Positions 52,368-63,209 of a stretch of DNA of 64,000 nucleotides are shown here, piece by piece; position 1 is the stretch's first letter; the number at the start of each line of letters is the position of its first letter. Made by a program: the position numbers and the translations under genes. Source of the DNA: Sphingomonas_L flavalba_A. GTDB lineage: Bacteria; Pseudomonadota; Alphaproteobacteria; Sphingomonadales; Sphingomonadaceae. The stretch lies in NCBI RefSeq assembly GCF_047553045.1, contig NZ_CP180208.1:2914001-2978000 (forward strand), given 5' to 3'. The notes below the pieces were generated by a model. That model made no database searches. It was not told the DNA's origin and worked only from the letters and a program-made list of their open reading frames with translations.

Positions 52368-52440
52368 TCAATCCCGGATCACACTTGCCTTTACCGGCCG
52401 CCACCGCGCAATATTGGCGTCAATCCGATCGGGGGAAGGC

Positions 52441-54381
<1,941 letters not shown>

Positions 54382-54383
54382 CG

Positions 54384-55475
54384 ATGGCGGGCGGCGAGGG
54401 CGAGGTCCGGCGCCAGCGCATCGCCCGGCTCGCCCTTGCCGCCGCCCTCGTCCTGCTCGGCCTGTGGGTCGCGCGCGCCTTCCTGCCGGCACTGCTCTGG
54501 GCGCTGGTCATCGCGATCGCGATCGACCCGCTCTATGCGCGGGCGGAGGCGCGCTGGCCGCGCGGCCGCCGCCACGCCCTCCCCGCGCTGACCACCGCCG
54601 CGCTGGCGCTGGCGGTGCTGCTGCCGCTCGCCTTCGGCCTGCTCCGCGCCGCGCACGAGGCGCATGACCTGGCGGCGTGGCTGGCCGCCGCTCGCGCCAA
54701 CGGCATTGCCGCGCCGGACTGGCTGGCACAGCTGCCGTTCGGCCGCCACGCCGCCGCCGACTGGTGGGCCGCCAACCTCGCCACGCCGGAGGAGGCGCAG
54801 CGCCAGTTCGACCATCTGAGCGACAGCGCGATGATCGAGCGGAGCCGGCTGCTCGGCACCCGCATCCTCCACCATGCGACGATCTTCGCCTTCACCCTCG
54901 TCGCGCTGTTCTTCATGCTGCGCGACAAGGCGGCGATCGCCGAACAGGCCCGGCGGGCCGGCGACCGCATCTTCGGCCCGTCGGGCGAACGGATCGGCGT
55001 CCAGATCATCCGCTCGATCCGCGGCACGATCGACGGGCTGGTGCTGGTCGGCATAGGCGAAGGCGCGGTGATGGCGGTCGGCTACGTCATCGCCGGCGTG
55101 CCCCATCCGGTGCTGCTGGGCGCGCTGACCGCGATCGCGGCGATGATTCCGTTCGGCGCCGCGCTGCTGATCGCGGTCGCGGCGGTGCTGCTGCTGATGC
55201 AGGGGGCGATGAGCGCGGCGATCGCGATCGTGCTGCTCGGTCTGGTCGTCGTCGCCGTCGCCGACCACGCCGTCCGCCCTTTCCTGATCGGCGGCGCGAC
55301 GCGGCTGCCGTTCCTGTGGGTACTGATCGGCATATTGGGCGGGGTCGAGGCGTTCGGCCTGATCGGCCTGTTCGTCGGCCCGGCGGTGATGGCGGCGCTG
55401 ATCCTGCTGTGGCGCGAACTGGTCGGCGCCGCCCCGCCGCAACTGTCTCCCGCCGGGACAGGGGGTCAACCGTAA
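54384..55475 (+). CDS. AI-2E family (PerM-like) transporter
   Basis: A 363-residue inner-membrane protein. Two N-terminal helices (LALAAALVLLGLWVARAFLPALLWALVIAIAI, ALTTAALALAVLLPLAFGLL) precede a cytosolic or periplasmic linker of about 100 residues. A set of C-terminal helices follows (HATIFAFTLVALFFMLRD, ALTAIAAMIPFGAALLIAVAAVLLLM, WVLIGILGGVEAFGLIGLFVGPAVMAALILLWREL); GILGG-x-GLIGLFVGP is the family signature. Members export varied small molecules; the AI-2 name is historical. Start ATG at 54384 follows the acs stop by two bases. Confidence 0.88.
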   Translation: MAGGEGEVRRQRIARLALAAALVLLGLWVARAFLPALLWALVIAIAIDPLYARAEARWPRGRRHALPALTTAALALAVLLPLAFGLLRAAHEAHDLAAWLAAARANGIAAPDWLAQLPFGRHAAADWWAANLATPEEAQRQFDHLSDSAMIERSRLLGTRILHHATIFAFTLVALFFMLRDKAAIAEQARRAGDRIFGPSGERIGVQIIRSIRGTIDGLVLVGIGEGAVMAVGYVIAGVPHPVLLGALTAIAAMIPFGAALLIAVAAVLLLMQGAMSAAIAIVLLGLVVVAVADHAVRPFLIGGATRLPFLWVLIGILGGVEAFGLIGLFVGPAVMAALILLWRELVGAAPPQLSPAGTGGQP

Positions 55476-55549
55476 CCGGTCTGTAACCGGGCGGTCACAC
55501 CGACGCCTCTCGCGGCCGATAGCCGACCCTTCCAGTCAACGAGGGGTTA

Positions 55550-56360
55550 AAGACTCTGCTCGCGGCCGGCGCCGCGCTGCTCGCGCTCGCGCCCGCCCAC
55601 GCCGGAACGCTGATCCTCGCCGGCGACGCGACGATCGCCTTCCGCATCAACACCGGCGTCACCACCGGCGCCGCCAGCCTGGCCGGCAACGTCACCTTCG
55701 CCAAGGCCGTTCTCGGCGCCGGCAAGACCGTCGCCGTGCTTGGCGATAGCGAAAATTACAACACGCCCGGCCAGTTGACCGCCGCCTACAACAGCTTCGC
55801 CGGGGTCACCGCGACCAGCTTCTACGGCGCGATCACCGACGCGCGGCTGAAGAATGTCGACCTGCTGTTCGCCTTCTTCCCGTCGCGCGCGTTCAGCGCG
55901 GCAGAGACTGACGCCCTTACTGCCTTCCTCGATCGTGGCGGCACGGTGTTCCTGGCCGGCGAATCGGCACGGGATCCGTTCGGCAACCCGCTCGGCCTGA
56001 CATCGAACACCCGCATCAACGATCTGCTCGTCGGGCTGGGGGCAACGATGCGGCTCGACCAGGCCTCGCTCGACATCAGCGACCAGTTCGCCGTCGGCAA
56101 CGAGGTCGTCGCCCATCCGCTGACCGCCGGCATCGCCAGCTTCGGCTACGGCCTGACCACCACCGTCAACGGCGGTGAGGCCCTGTTCCTGACCAACGAC
56201 CTGAAGCCGTTCGTCGCGGTCGAGACGGTCGGCACCGCCGCCGTGCCCGAACCGGCAAGCTGGGCAATGCTGATCGCCGGTTTCGGCCTGGTCGGCGGCA
56301 CCAGCCGGTCGCCGCCTGACCGGGCAGCCCAAAGCTGTCGCGCAGACAACATCGGGTTAA
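55550..56360 (+). pseudogene. PEP-CTERM protein with a class-I-GATase-like domain, start lost and C-terminus frameshifted
   Basis: Codons from 55550 read KTLLAAGAALLALAPAHA, a signal peptide lacking its initiator: GAGGGG (55541-55546) is followed by TTAAAG where ATGAAG is expected, and no ATG, GTG or TTG occurs in frame until GTG at 55736, well past the signal. The body (LLFAFFPSRAFSAAETDALTAFLDRGGTVFLAGE) resembles GATase-like/DUF4350 domains. The sorting signal PEPASWAMLIAGFGLVGGTS is intact, but the frame then leaves the basic tail. Dropping one base at 56309 restores SRRRLTGQPK and a TAA at 56358-56360. Either the gene decayed twice or the assembly has two errors. CTG at 55556 is a remote alternative start. 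Confidence 0.7.
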
Positions 56361-56414
56361 GGCGCGGGAAACCGTTTGCGGCCCATCATCGTTGCACCAA
56401 CATCGGGAGGCAGG

Positions 56415-56969
56415 ATGATGGGCAGGCAAACGCGGCATGCAACCGGAGCGATGGCTCTTGCGGAGATGCGCGAATTCGCCGGTTTCACCGCCGGTGCCCA
56501 GCGCTATATCCGTCGTTCGCTCGATATCGGTCTGAAACGGGCCGACGCAGCAAAGCTGTGGTCGCGCGACCCGATCGAATCCGCGAGCATCGGCGCACAG
56601 GCCCGGCTCTACGCCCGGCTCGACGATCTGCGCGCGCTGGTGCCGGACGACAGCGGGATTGGGGCGATCGAACCATTCATCGCCCCCCTCATCTCGCTGT
56701 CAGCCTTCGATCTGGGCCAGGGGCGCCTCGACAGCTTCGCCGCCTATCGCTTCCTTTATGAACGGCTGGTCGGCGCCGGGGCGCGGCCATGGCTGCCGGC
56801 GGCTTTCTGCGCGGCGGCGGCACTGCCCCACCTCCACCCGGACCGGCGGCGCGCGCTGCTTCAATCGATCAGCGAGGCGGCGGCAACCGCTCCCGGCTGG
56901 TCCAGCCGCTCGCCCGGCTTCTTTCCGGCATGGGTCGAAAAGGTCGAGGCGACCGCGCTACCCAACTGA
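56415..56969 (+). CDS. Conserved hypothetical protein
   Basis: A 184-residue cytosolic protein starting MMGRQTRHATGAMALAEMREF with no signal or membrane segment. It is largely helical by composition, with runs such as AQRYIRRSLDIGLKRADAAKLW, ARLYARLDDLRALV and FLYERLVGAGARPWLPAAFCAAAALPHL. I know no family. GGGAGG ends four bases before the ATG at 56415 (seven before a second ATG at 56418). It begins just past the broken PEP-CTERM gene and converges on the Nudix gene. Confidence 0.68.
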   Translation: MMGRQTRHATGAMALAEMREFAGFTAGAQRYIRRSLDIGLKRADAAKLWSRDPIESASIGAQARLYARLDDLRALVPDDSGIGAIEPFIAPLISLSAFDLGQGRLDSFAAYRFLYERLVGAGARPWLPAAFCAAAALPHLHPDRRRALLQSISEAAATAPGWSSRSPGFFPAWVEKVEATALPN

Positions 56970-56982
56970 GCAACTGGCGCCG

Positions 56983-57741
56983 CTACATCCGCATTGCCGT
57001 CGTCACCGGCTCGCGCGCGACCGGATAGCCGCGCCCGTCCGGGATACGCAGATAGCGTTCGCCGTCGACCTCCTCGATCCACGGCGTGATCGTACTGATC
57101 GGGTGGCGGCCGGCATCGGCGACGGCATCGGCAAAGCTGGCGAACTGGGCCAGCCGCTCCAGATTGCGACGGGTGGGAAAAATCACCTTGTCCTCACCCC
57201 GGTCGCAGGCGGCAAGCACGGCGGCGGCGCTGTCCCAGAACAGCCGGACATTTTCCGTCGCATCGACCCGCGCCGCCGGGCCACCCGCCGGCGCCCGCGC
57301 CAGATAGAAGCGGGTATCGAAAATACGCGCATGCGGCATCTTCGGGCACCAGCGCGCGAACGGCACCAGCGTGTCGGTCGTCAGCCGCAACCCGGCGGCG
57401 GCCAGCAGCGGGCCGAACGGCTGCCCGGCATGCAGCCCGGCGCGCAGCGCGGCGAGGGCGGCGGCGTCCGGCGCCGGGTCCAGCCCGATCGCGATGCCGC
57501 TTTCCTCGATCGTCTCGCGGATCGCCGCGATCCGTGCTGCCGCCTCGTCCGGCGCATGTTGGCCGCCCAGGGCGGCGGCGAGCGCATGGTCGCCCGGGTC
57601 GACCCGGCCGCCGGGAAAGACCAGCGCCCCGGCCGCGAACGCCATCCCGCCGGACCGCTCAACGACCAGCAATTCCGGCGGCGCGGCGATGCGGTCGCGC
57701 AGCAGGATCAGGGTCGCGGCGGGAATGGGGGGACTGTCCAT
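56983..57741 (-). CDS. Nudix hydrolase (NUDT19/coenzyme A-type)
   Basis: A 252-residue hydrolase. The Nudix helix is seen as IAAIRETIEESGIAIG, with the REXXEE metal-binding core intact. The upstream GALVFPGGRVDPGD and an insertion of about 20 residues before the helix match the larger NUDT19-like subfamily often linked to CoA or acyl-CoA diphosphates; the substrate is not proven. The ATG at 57741 (MDSPPIPAATLILLRD) is chosen because the longer frame overlaps the flavoprotein gene in antisense. Its start is 44 bases downstream of the flavoprotein stop on the same strand. Confidence 0.88.
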   Translation of the reverse strand: MDSPPIPAATLILLRDRIAAPPELLVVERSGGMAFAAGALVFPGGRVDPGDHALAAALGGQHAPDEAAARIAAIRETIEESGIAIGLDPAPDAAALAALRAGLHAGQPFGPLLAAAGLRLTTDTLVPFARWCPKMPHARIFDTRFYLARAPAGGPAARVDATENVRLFWDSAAAVLAACDRGEDKVIFPTRRNLERLAQFASFADAVADAGRHPISTITPWIEEVDGERYLRIPDGRGYPVAREPVTTAMRM

Positions 57742-57785
57742 CGCCCCGATATGCGCCTTGCGCGGCGGCGATCCAAGGGCAGCGG

Positions 57786-59402
57786 CTATTCCCGCGGCCA
57801 GCGGCGGAACAACCGGCCGGCAACGCTCCGGTCGCCAAGGATGGCGTGGGCGGCGTTGTGGCCGGGGGCGCCGGTGACGCCGCCGCCGGGGTGGGTGCCG
57901 GCGCCGCACATGTACAGCCCGGCGATCGGCCCGCGATAGGCGCCGTAGCCGAGGATCGGCCGCGCCGCCCACAGCTGGTCCAGGCTCATATGGCCGTGGA
58001 AGATATCGCCACCGATCAGTCCGAACTTGCGCTCCAGGTCGAGCGGCGAATGAATCTGGCGGGCGATGACCGACGCCTTGAAATTCGGCGCGTGCTCGGT
58101 GACCGTGGCGATGACATGGTCGGCCGCCGCCTCGCGCGCGTCGTCCCAGCTGCGCCCGCCGGGCAGTTCCGGTGCGAATTGCTGGCAGAACAGGCTGGCG
58201 ACATGGGCGCCGGGCGGCGCCAGACTGTCGTCGACGGTCGACGGTATCGTCATCTCGACGATCGGTCGGCGCGACCAGCCGTCGCGTTTCGCATCGTCGA
58301 ACGCCGCATCCATATAGTCGAGGGTCGGGGCGATGATGATCCCCGCGCGGTGATGCTCGGCGCATTCGCGGCCAGGCAGCACGGTGAAGTCGGGCAGTTC
58401 GGACAAAGCGACGTTCATCCGGAAGGTGCCGGAGCCGGTGCGGTAGCCGGCGATGCGGCGGCGGAACTCGGGGGTCAGATCCGCCGGGTCGACGAGCTGG
58501 CGGTAGAGCAGCGCCGGACCGACATTGGCGGCGACGATCGGCGCGGCGATTTCGGCGCCGCCGGCCAGCATAACGCCGGCGACCCTGCCGCCGTCGACCA
58601 GCAGTCTTTCCACCTGGGTTTCCAGGCTGATCTCAACCCCCACGCCCCGGCAGGCTGCGGCCATCGCCTGGGTGATCGCGCCCATGCCGCCGATCGCGTG
58701 GCCCCAGGCGCCCTTGTGGCCGTTGACCTCTCCGAACACGTGATGGAGCAGGACATAGGCGGAGCCGGGGGTCGAGGCGCCGGCGAAATTGCCGACCACC
58801 GCGTCGAAGCCGAAGGCGGCCTTGACCGCGTCGCTTTCGAACCAGCCGTCGAGGAAATCGCGCGCACTCTGCACGAACAGGGCGAGCAGGTCGCGTTGCG
58901 CGTCGAGCGGCAGCGCGGCGAGCCGCCGCCCCTGCGCCGCGGCGGCGACCAGCGCGCCCAGCCCGCCGCCGGCATTGGGCGGCACGGTCAGCGCCATCGC
59001 GCGCAACAGTTCCGCGATCCGTTCCAGCGCGTCGGAATAAGCGGGGAAGGCGGCGGCGTCGCGGGCCGAGAAGCGGGCGAATTCCGCCTGGGTGCGCGCC
59101 ATGCCACCGCCGAGCTTCAGATAACCGTCTCCGCGCGGGAAGAAATTGGCGATCGGCCGCTCGACGACGCGAAAACCGTGATCGGCCAGCTTCATATCGG
59201 CGATCAGCTTCGGCCGCAGCAGGCTGACCGTGTAGCTGGCGGTCGAGTTGCGGAAGCCTGGGTGAAATTCCTCCGTCACCGCCGCGCCGCCGACCACCGC
59301 GCGCCGTTCCAGCACCCGGACCTTCAAACCGGCACGGGCGAGGTAGAAGGCGCAGACCAGTCCGTTGTGGCCGCCGCCGACGATCAGCGCATCATAGCGC
59401 AT
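57786..59402 (-). CDS. Phytoene-dehydrogenase-like FAD oxidoreductase (PYROXD2 type)
   Basis: A 538-residue flavoprotein. The N-terminal Rossmann fold DALIVGGGHNGLVCAFYLARAGLKVRVLE binds FAD, and the GG doublet VVGGAAVTEEFHPGF and C-terminal GLYMCGAGTHPGGGVTGAPGHNAA are typical of the NAD(P)/FAD amine-oxidase/CrtI group. Its substrate is unknown; no carotenoid genes adjoin it, so a carotenoid role is not supported. The ATG at 59402 (MRYDALIVGGG) is preferred over one 51 bases upstream. Confidence 0.9.
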   Translation of the reverse strand: MRYDALIVGGGHNGLVCAFYLARAGLKVRVLERRAVVGGAAVTEEFHPGFRNSTASYTVSLLRPKLIADMKLADHGFRVVERPIANFFPRGDGYLKLGGGMARTQAEFARFSARDAAAFPAYSDALERIAELLRAMALTVPPNAGGGLGALVAAAAQGRRLAALPLDAQRDLLALFVQSARDFLDGWFESDAVKAAFGFDAVVGNFAGASTPGSAYVLLHHVFGEVNGHKGAWGHAIGGMGAITQAMAAACRGVGVEISLETQVERLLVDGGRVAGVMLAGGAEIAAPIVAANVGPALLYRQLVDPADLTPEFRRRIAGYRTGSGTFRMNVALSELPDFTVLPGRECAEHHRAGIIIAPTLDYMDAAFDDAKRDGWSRRPIVEMTIPSTVDDSLAPPGAHVASLFCQQFAPELPGGRSWDDAREAAADHVIATVTEHAPNFKASVIARQIHSPLDLERKFGLIGGDIFHGHMSLDQLWAARPILGYGAYRGPIAGLYMCGAGTHPGGGVTGAPGHNAAHAILGDRSVAGRLFRRWPRE

Positions 59403-59499
59403 GGGCAATGCCCCCCTTGCCGCTGCTTCTACAGCAAAGCGGCCGGGCGGCAATCGGCCCCGGCGGCGCGGGTAGTGGTGCGGGATGCTGTACCTGGCT

Positions 59500-59575
<76 letters not shown>

Positions 59576-59654
59576 TCGCCAGTACACGGGGCGGCGCCCG
59601 CGAGGCGCCCCTGTAGCGGCACGCCCGGCACGATGCAACAACCTGTTTTGCCGG

Positions 59655-60761
59655 TCAGGCCGCTTCGCGCAACGCGGATTCGGTTTCGGCGATCCAGCCG
59701 CCGCCAAGCACCCGGTCGCCGGCATAAAGCACCGCCGCCTGCCCCGGCGCGACGCCATATTCCGGCGCGGCAAAATACAGCCGGTCGCCGTCGAGCCGCG
59801 CCGCAACCGGCTTCGCCATCGAGCGCACCTTGGCGAACAGCGGACCGCGGTGATCGCCGCCGATCCAGCTCAGGTCGGTCAGCCGCGCCGAGTCGACCGC
59901 CAGCGCCCGGCGCGGGCCGACGACGACGCGGCGGGTCGCGGCGTCGAGGCGGATCACGTAGAGCGGTTCGGCCTGCCCGCCGATCTCGATCCCGCGCCGC
60001 TGGCCGACGGTGTAATGGATCAGCCCGCGATGGCGACCGAGCACCTGCCCGGCGAGATCGACGATCTCGCCCGCCGTTTCCGCTTCCGGCCGGACCTTGC
60101 GGACGACGCCGGCATAATCGCCGTCGGGAACGAAGCAGATGTCCTGGCTGTCCGGCTTGGCGGCGACGCCGAGGCCGAGTTCGGCGGCGAGGGCGCGGAC
60201 CGCCGGCTTCGGCATGCCGCCGAGCGGGAAGCGCAGGAAGTCGAGCTGCTCCGCCGTGGTCGCGAACAGGAAATAGCTCTGGTCGCGGGCCGGGTCGGCG
60301 GCGCGGTGCAGTTCCGGCCCGGCCGGACCGACGACGCGGCGGACGTAATGGCCGGTCGCCAGGCAATCGGCGCCCAGTTCGCGCGCCAGGCCGAGCAGGT
60401 CGGTGAACTTCACCCCCATGTTGCACATCACGCAGGGGATCGGCGTGCGCCCGGCGAGATATTCGTCGGCGAACGCCTCGATCACCGATTCGCGAAAGCG
60501 GCTTTCATGGTCGAACACGTAATGGGCGATGCCGAGCCGGTCACAGACCTGGCGCGCGTCGCGAATGTCCTGTCCGGCGCAGCACGCGCCCTTGCGCCCG
60601 GTCGCCGCGCCGTGATCGTAGAGTTGCAGCGTCACGCCGATCGCCTCCGCCCCGGACCGGGCGGCGAGCGCCGCGACCACCGACGAATCGACGCCGCCGG
60701 ACATGGCGACGACGATGCGGCGGGCGGCAAGCGGCGGGGATAACTGGAAATCGGCGGACAT
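59655..60761 (-). CDS. mnmA: tRNA 2-thiouridine(34) synthase MnmA
   Basis: A 368-residue tRNA-modifying enzyme that puts sulfur on U34 of Lys, Glu and Gln tRNAs. The PP-loop is IVVAMSGGVDSSVVAALA; the first catalytic cysteine is in PIPCVMCNMGVKF and the second in DSQDICFVPDGDY, with GQRRG in the central domain. The start at 60761 gives MSADFQLSPPLAARR; a longer frame has no homology. A G/C-rich hairpin (around 59592-59615) lies downstream of its stop and may terminate it. Confidence 0.95.
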   Translation of the reverse strand: MSADFQLSPPLAARRIVVAMSGGVDSSVVAALAARSGAEAIGVTLQLYDHGAATGRKGACCAGQDIRDARQVCDRLGIAHYVFDHESRFRESVIEAFADEYLAGRTPIPCVMCNMGVKFTDLLGLARELGADCLATGHYVRRVVGPAGPELHRAADPARDQSYFLFATTAEQLDFLRFPLGGMPKPAVRALAAELGLGVAAKPDSQDICFVPDGDYAGVVRKVRPEAETAGEIVDLAGQVLGRHRGLIHYTVGQRRGIEIGGQAEPLYVIRLDAATRRVVVGPRRALAVDSARLTDLSWIGGDHRGPLFAKVRSMAKPVAARLDGDRLYFAAPEYGVAPGQAAVLYAGDRVLGGGWIAETESALREAA

Positions 60762-61007
60762 GCGCAACGGGCCTGACGTGTTTCTGGTGACGTGACAGCC
60801 CCATAACGCCGTTCGCCTGCCGGCGGAACCATGTTGGCCGCAGCGGTCCGGCCTTAACCCTTTCTCCACAATTTTGCGGCGAGCGGACGGATGCCGGCGA
60901 CGATCTGCCGCCGAGTCACCGAAAAGGCACAGCCGGCTTTACGCCCTCTTCAGCCTTCGTCCCTACAACAAAGGGTCGGGGCGACGGTTGAAGGGCAACG
61001 ACGCGGC
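60762..61007 (+). other. Intergenic region between mnmA and the gene upstream of sciP
   Basis: A 246-base divergent region. It contains TTAACC at 60854-60859, like a CtrA half-site, and a GANTC methylation site (GAGTC, 60913-60917). A frame from 60891 continues into the next gene, but its N-terminal 39 residues do not look coding. Promoters for mnmA and the rightward gene should lie here. Confidence 0.35.
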
Positions 61008-61271
61008 ATGGACCTGGGTTTCGCACGACTGGATCGACAAGGCGCGGTGCCCCGGCCCGCGCGCGACCTGCCCGTGCTGCTCGCCGGCCTCGCCAGCCGC
61101 CAGATGACCAGCCCGACCGCGCGTGCCCAGGCCGCGCTGGCCGCGCCGGTGCGCGTTTCGGACCCGACGCTGGACGGCATGGTCGCGCTGTTCGGACGCG
61201 GTGTTCAGCGGGTGTCAGGCAGCTTCAACCCCGCGGTCGCGGCGCTGCTAACCCAAACTACACCAACATGA
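61008..61271 (+). CDS. Hypothetical protein upstream of sciP
   Basis: An 87-residue possible protein: MDLGFARLDRQGAVPRPARD, then LPVLLAGLASRQMTSPTARAQAALAAP and a C-terminal DGMVALFGRGVQRVSGSFNPAVAALLTQ. Third positions are strongly GC, consistent with coding, but I recognise no family and the ribosome-binding site is weak (AAGGGC about 15 bases upstream). It lies 106 bases before sciP. It may be a genuine sphingomonad gene or a spurious frame. Confidence 0.42.
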   Translation: MDLGFARLDRQGAVPRPARDLPVLLAGLASRQMTSPTARAQAALAAPVRVSDPTLDGMVALFGRGVQRVSGSFNPAVAALLTQTTPT

Positions 61272-61377
61272 CCGGGGTTTTTACCTTGCCGTTTCAGCGT
61301 TCCTAAAACGGCCGGGCGTAAGAGTGTCGACGCAGTGAAGATCGGGGTGCGTATTCCCCCCGCGTACAGAGGTAAGA

Positions 61378-61677
61378 ATGATCGAGAACCAGAAAATCCG
61401 TCCCGCCCAGGTTATCGGCCCGCTCGGCGAGCCGCTGACGTTGGAGACGCTGCCGCCTGCCGACACCACCCGCTGGGTGGTCCGGCGCAAGGCGGAAGTC
61501 GTCGCGGCGGTGAACGGCGGTCTGCTCTCGGTCGACGAGGTGTGCGACCGCTACAACCTGACGGTGGAGGAATTCGCCGGCTGGCAGCGCGCGGTCGACC
61601 GTTCCGGCATGCCGGGGCTGCGCGTCACCCGCATCCAGCATTACAAGTCGCTGTACGAACGCCAGCAGAAATACTGA
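61378..61677 (+). CDS. sciP: SciP-type CtrA inhibitor (DUF1153)
   Basis: A 99-residue cell-cycle regulator. RPAQVIGPLGEPLTLETLPPADTTRWVVRRKAEVVAAVNGGLLS and CDRYNLTVEEFAGWQRAVDRSGMPGLRVTRIQHY match the SciP/DUF1153 family, with a helix-turn-helix in the second half. In Caulobacter SciP binds CtrA in G1 and blocks its transcription activity. In sphingomonads CtrA mainly controls motility and other functions, so the exact targets may differ. AGAGG precedes the ATG. Confidence 0.93.
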   Translation: MIENQKIRPAQVIGPLGEPLTLETLPPADTTRWVVRRKAEVVAAVNGGLLSVDEVCDRYNLTVEEFAGWQRAVDRSGMPGLRVTRIQHYKSLYERQQKY

Positions 61678-61846
61678 GCCGCGTCGCCAGTAATCGACAG
61701 GACAATCCCGCAACCGGCCCGGCCATCGGCGGCGCGGCGCAGGACGCCGCCGAAACAATCTGGTCTTTTGACCGGAACCAGTTCATCCTCTCACGCGTCT
61801 TTGCGGACACCATCCTGGCGGATGGGGCAAAAGCAGGAGGGATGCT

Positions 61847-62104
61847 ATGGGTATCATCATCTGGTTGGTTGTCGGTGGCGTCATCGGGTGGTTGGCGAGC
61901 CTGGTCATGCGGACCGACGCCCAGCAGGGCGTTCTGCTCAACATCGTCGTCGGCGTCGTCGGCGCGTTCATCGGCGGGCTGATCTTTTCGGGCGGTTCGA
62001 TCAACAACGCCCCGCTGACCGTCTATTCTTTCCTGGTATCCCTGGTCGGCGCGATCATCTTGCTGGCCATCGTCAACCTGATCCGGCGCGGCAGCGTCCG
62101 CTGA
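61847..62104 (+). CDS. GlsB/YeaQ/YmgE-family membrane protein (first copy)
   Basis: An 85-residue protein with three hydrophobic helices: MGIIIWLVVGGVIGWLASLVM, LLNIVVGVVGAFIGGLIF and FLVSLVGAIILLAIVNLI, glycine-rich as in the transglycosylase-associated (GlsB/YeaQ) family. Members are stress-induced inner-membrane proteins of unclear mechanism. AGGAGGG precedes the ATG. A second paralogue lies at 62952-63209 on the opposite strand, with a SIMPL protein between. Confidence 0.9.
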   Translation: MGIIIWLVVGGVIGWLASLVMRTDAQQGVLLNIVVGVVGAFIGGLIFSGGSINNAPLTVYSFLVSLVGAIILLAIVNLIRRGSVR

Positions 62105-62161
62105 TACCGGCTATCGCGGCCGGCGCCCCGGTAAGGGCGCCGGCCGCAGCCATATCCACCG

Positions 62162-62875
62162 TTATTGCAGCTCGAAGCGGACGCTGAGCGTCACGCCGAC
62201 CTGCTGTTCGCCAGCGACAACCTTGCTCTGCGGCGCCGCCGCCGCCATGTCGAAACTGCGCGCCATCATCACCGGCCTGGGCTGGGCGATGCCGCCGCTT
62301 TCGCTGATCGAGACGATGCGCTTCACCTGCAGCCCCGCCGCCTTGGCATAGAGTTCCGCGCGGGCGCGGGCGATCTTCACCGCCGCCAGCCGTGCTTCGT
62401 CCAGCGCCTCTTCCGGCTTGTCCAGCGTCAGGTCCGGCCCGGAGATTTCGTTCGCCCCTTCCCGGACCAGCGCGTCGAGCACCGGCCCGGCATTGGCGAT
62501 GTCGCGGAAGCGGACGCTGATCTGGTTCGACGCCTGATAGCCGGTCAGCACCGGTGGCTTGTTCTGTTCATAGCGATATTGCGGGCTGAGCGCGATCCGC
62601 GCCGTCTGCATGTCACGGTCGGCGATGCCGGCGCGCTTCAGCGCGGTGACGACCCGGTCGACCCGCGCCGCATTGTCGCGCATCGCCGTCGCCGCGTCGG
62701 CGGCGGTGGTGGTGACGCCGGCGGTGATCAGCGCGACGTCCGGCACCCGCGTCGTCTCGCCGGTCGCCTCGATGTCGAGCAGCGTGCCGGCGACCGGCGT
62801 GACCGGCACCGCCGTCTGCGCGGCCAGCGGGGCGGCAGCGGCGGCCAGGGCCAGCGGAACGAGAGCGGTCTTCAT
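62162..62875 (-). CDS. SIMPL-domain (DUF541) exported protein
   Basis: A 237-residue protein with signal peptide MKTALVPLALAAAAAPLAAQ. The SIMPL domain shows LLDIEATGETTRVPDVALITAGV at its start, a central YRYEQNKPPVLTGYQASNQISVRFRD and KPEEALDEARLAAVKIARARAELYAKAAGLQVKRIVSISESGG, the family hallmark. Periplasmic oligomeric proteins of this type are poorly understood. GGAGGA precedes the ATG at 62875. Confidence 0.92.
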   Translation of the reverse strand: MKTALVPLALAAAAAPLAAQTAVPVTPVAGTLLDIEATGETTRVPDVALITAGVTTTAADAATAMRDNAARVDRVVTALKRAGIADRDMQTARIALSPQYRYEQNKPPVLTGYQASNQISVRFRDIANAGPVLDALVREGANEISGPDLTLDKPEEALDEARLAAVKIARARAELYAKAAGLQVKRIVSISESGGIAQPRPVMMARSFDMAAAAPQSKVVAGEQQVGVTLSVRFELQ

Positions 62876-62951
62876 ACGAATATTCCTCCATACGCAACGG
62901 GATACGGGCGCATTCAGCACGCCCGGCCTGCATCGCCGATGAACGGCGGCT

Positions 62952-63209
62952 TCAGCGGGTGCGCGACCACATGACCAGGCGGTAGAGGATCAGCAGCACC
63001 GCCGCGCCGACCGCCGCCGCGCCGTGGATCGCCAGCCCGCCGTCGCCGCCGATGTCGGCGGCGCGGCAGGCAAAGCCCGCGAGCAACGCGCCGGCAATGC
63101 CAAGCAGGATGGTGACGATGAAGCCGCCGGGGTCGCGCCCCGGCATGGCCAGCTTGCCGACAACCCCGATGACGAGGCCGATCGCGATCCAGACCGGCAC
63201 ATATTCCAT
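62952..63209 (-). CDS. GlsB/YeaQ/YmgE-family membrane protein (second copy)
   Basis: An 85-residue protein: MEYVPVWIAIGLVIGVVGKLAM, then PGGFIVTILLGIAGALLAGFA, and AAAVGAAVLLILYRLVMW. The GxxxG-rich helices and GRDPGGFIVTILLGI loop are typical of the family. It differs clearly from the copy at 61847, so the pair is not a recent duplication. AAGGAGG precedes the ATG at 63209. It lies upstream of the SIMPL gene on the same strand and may be cotranscribed with it. Confidence 0.9.
   Translation of the reverse strand: MEYVPVWIAIGLVIGVVGKLAMPGRDPGGFIVTILLGIAGALLAGFACRAADIGGDGGLAIHGAAAVGAAVLLILYRLVMWSRTR

Noticed and set aside
57786..59402. Carotenoid desaturase (CrtI) role for the flavoprotein
   Set aside because: The fold is related, but no crtB, crtE or crtY lies nearby, and the motifs fit the broader PYROXD2-like group better.
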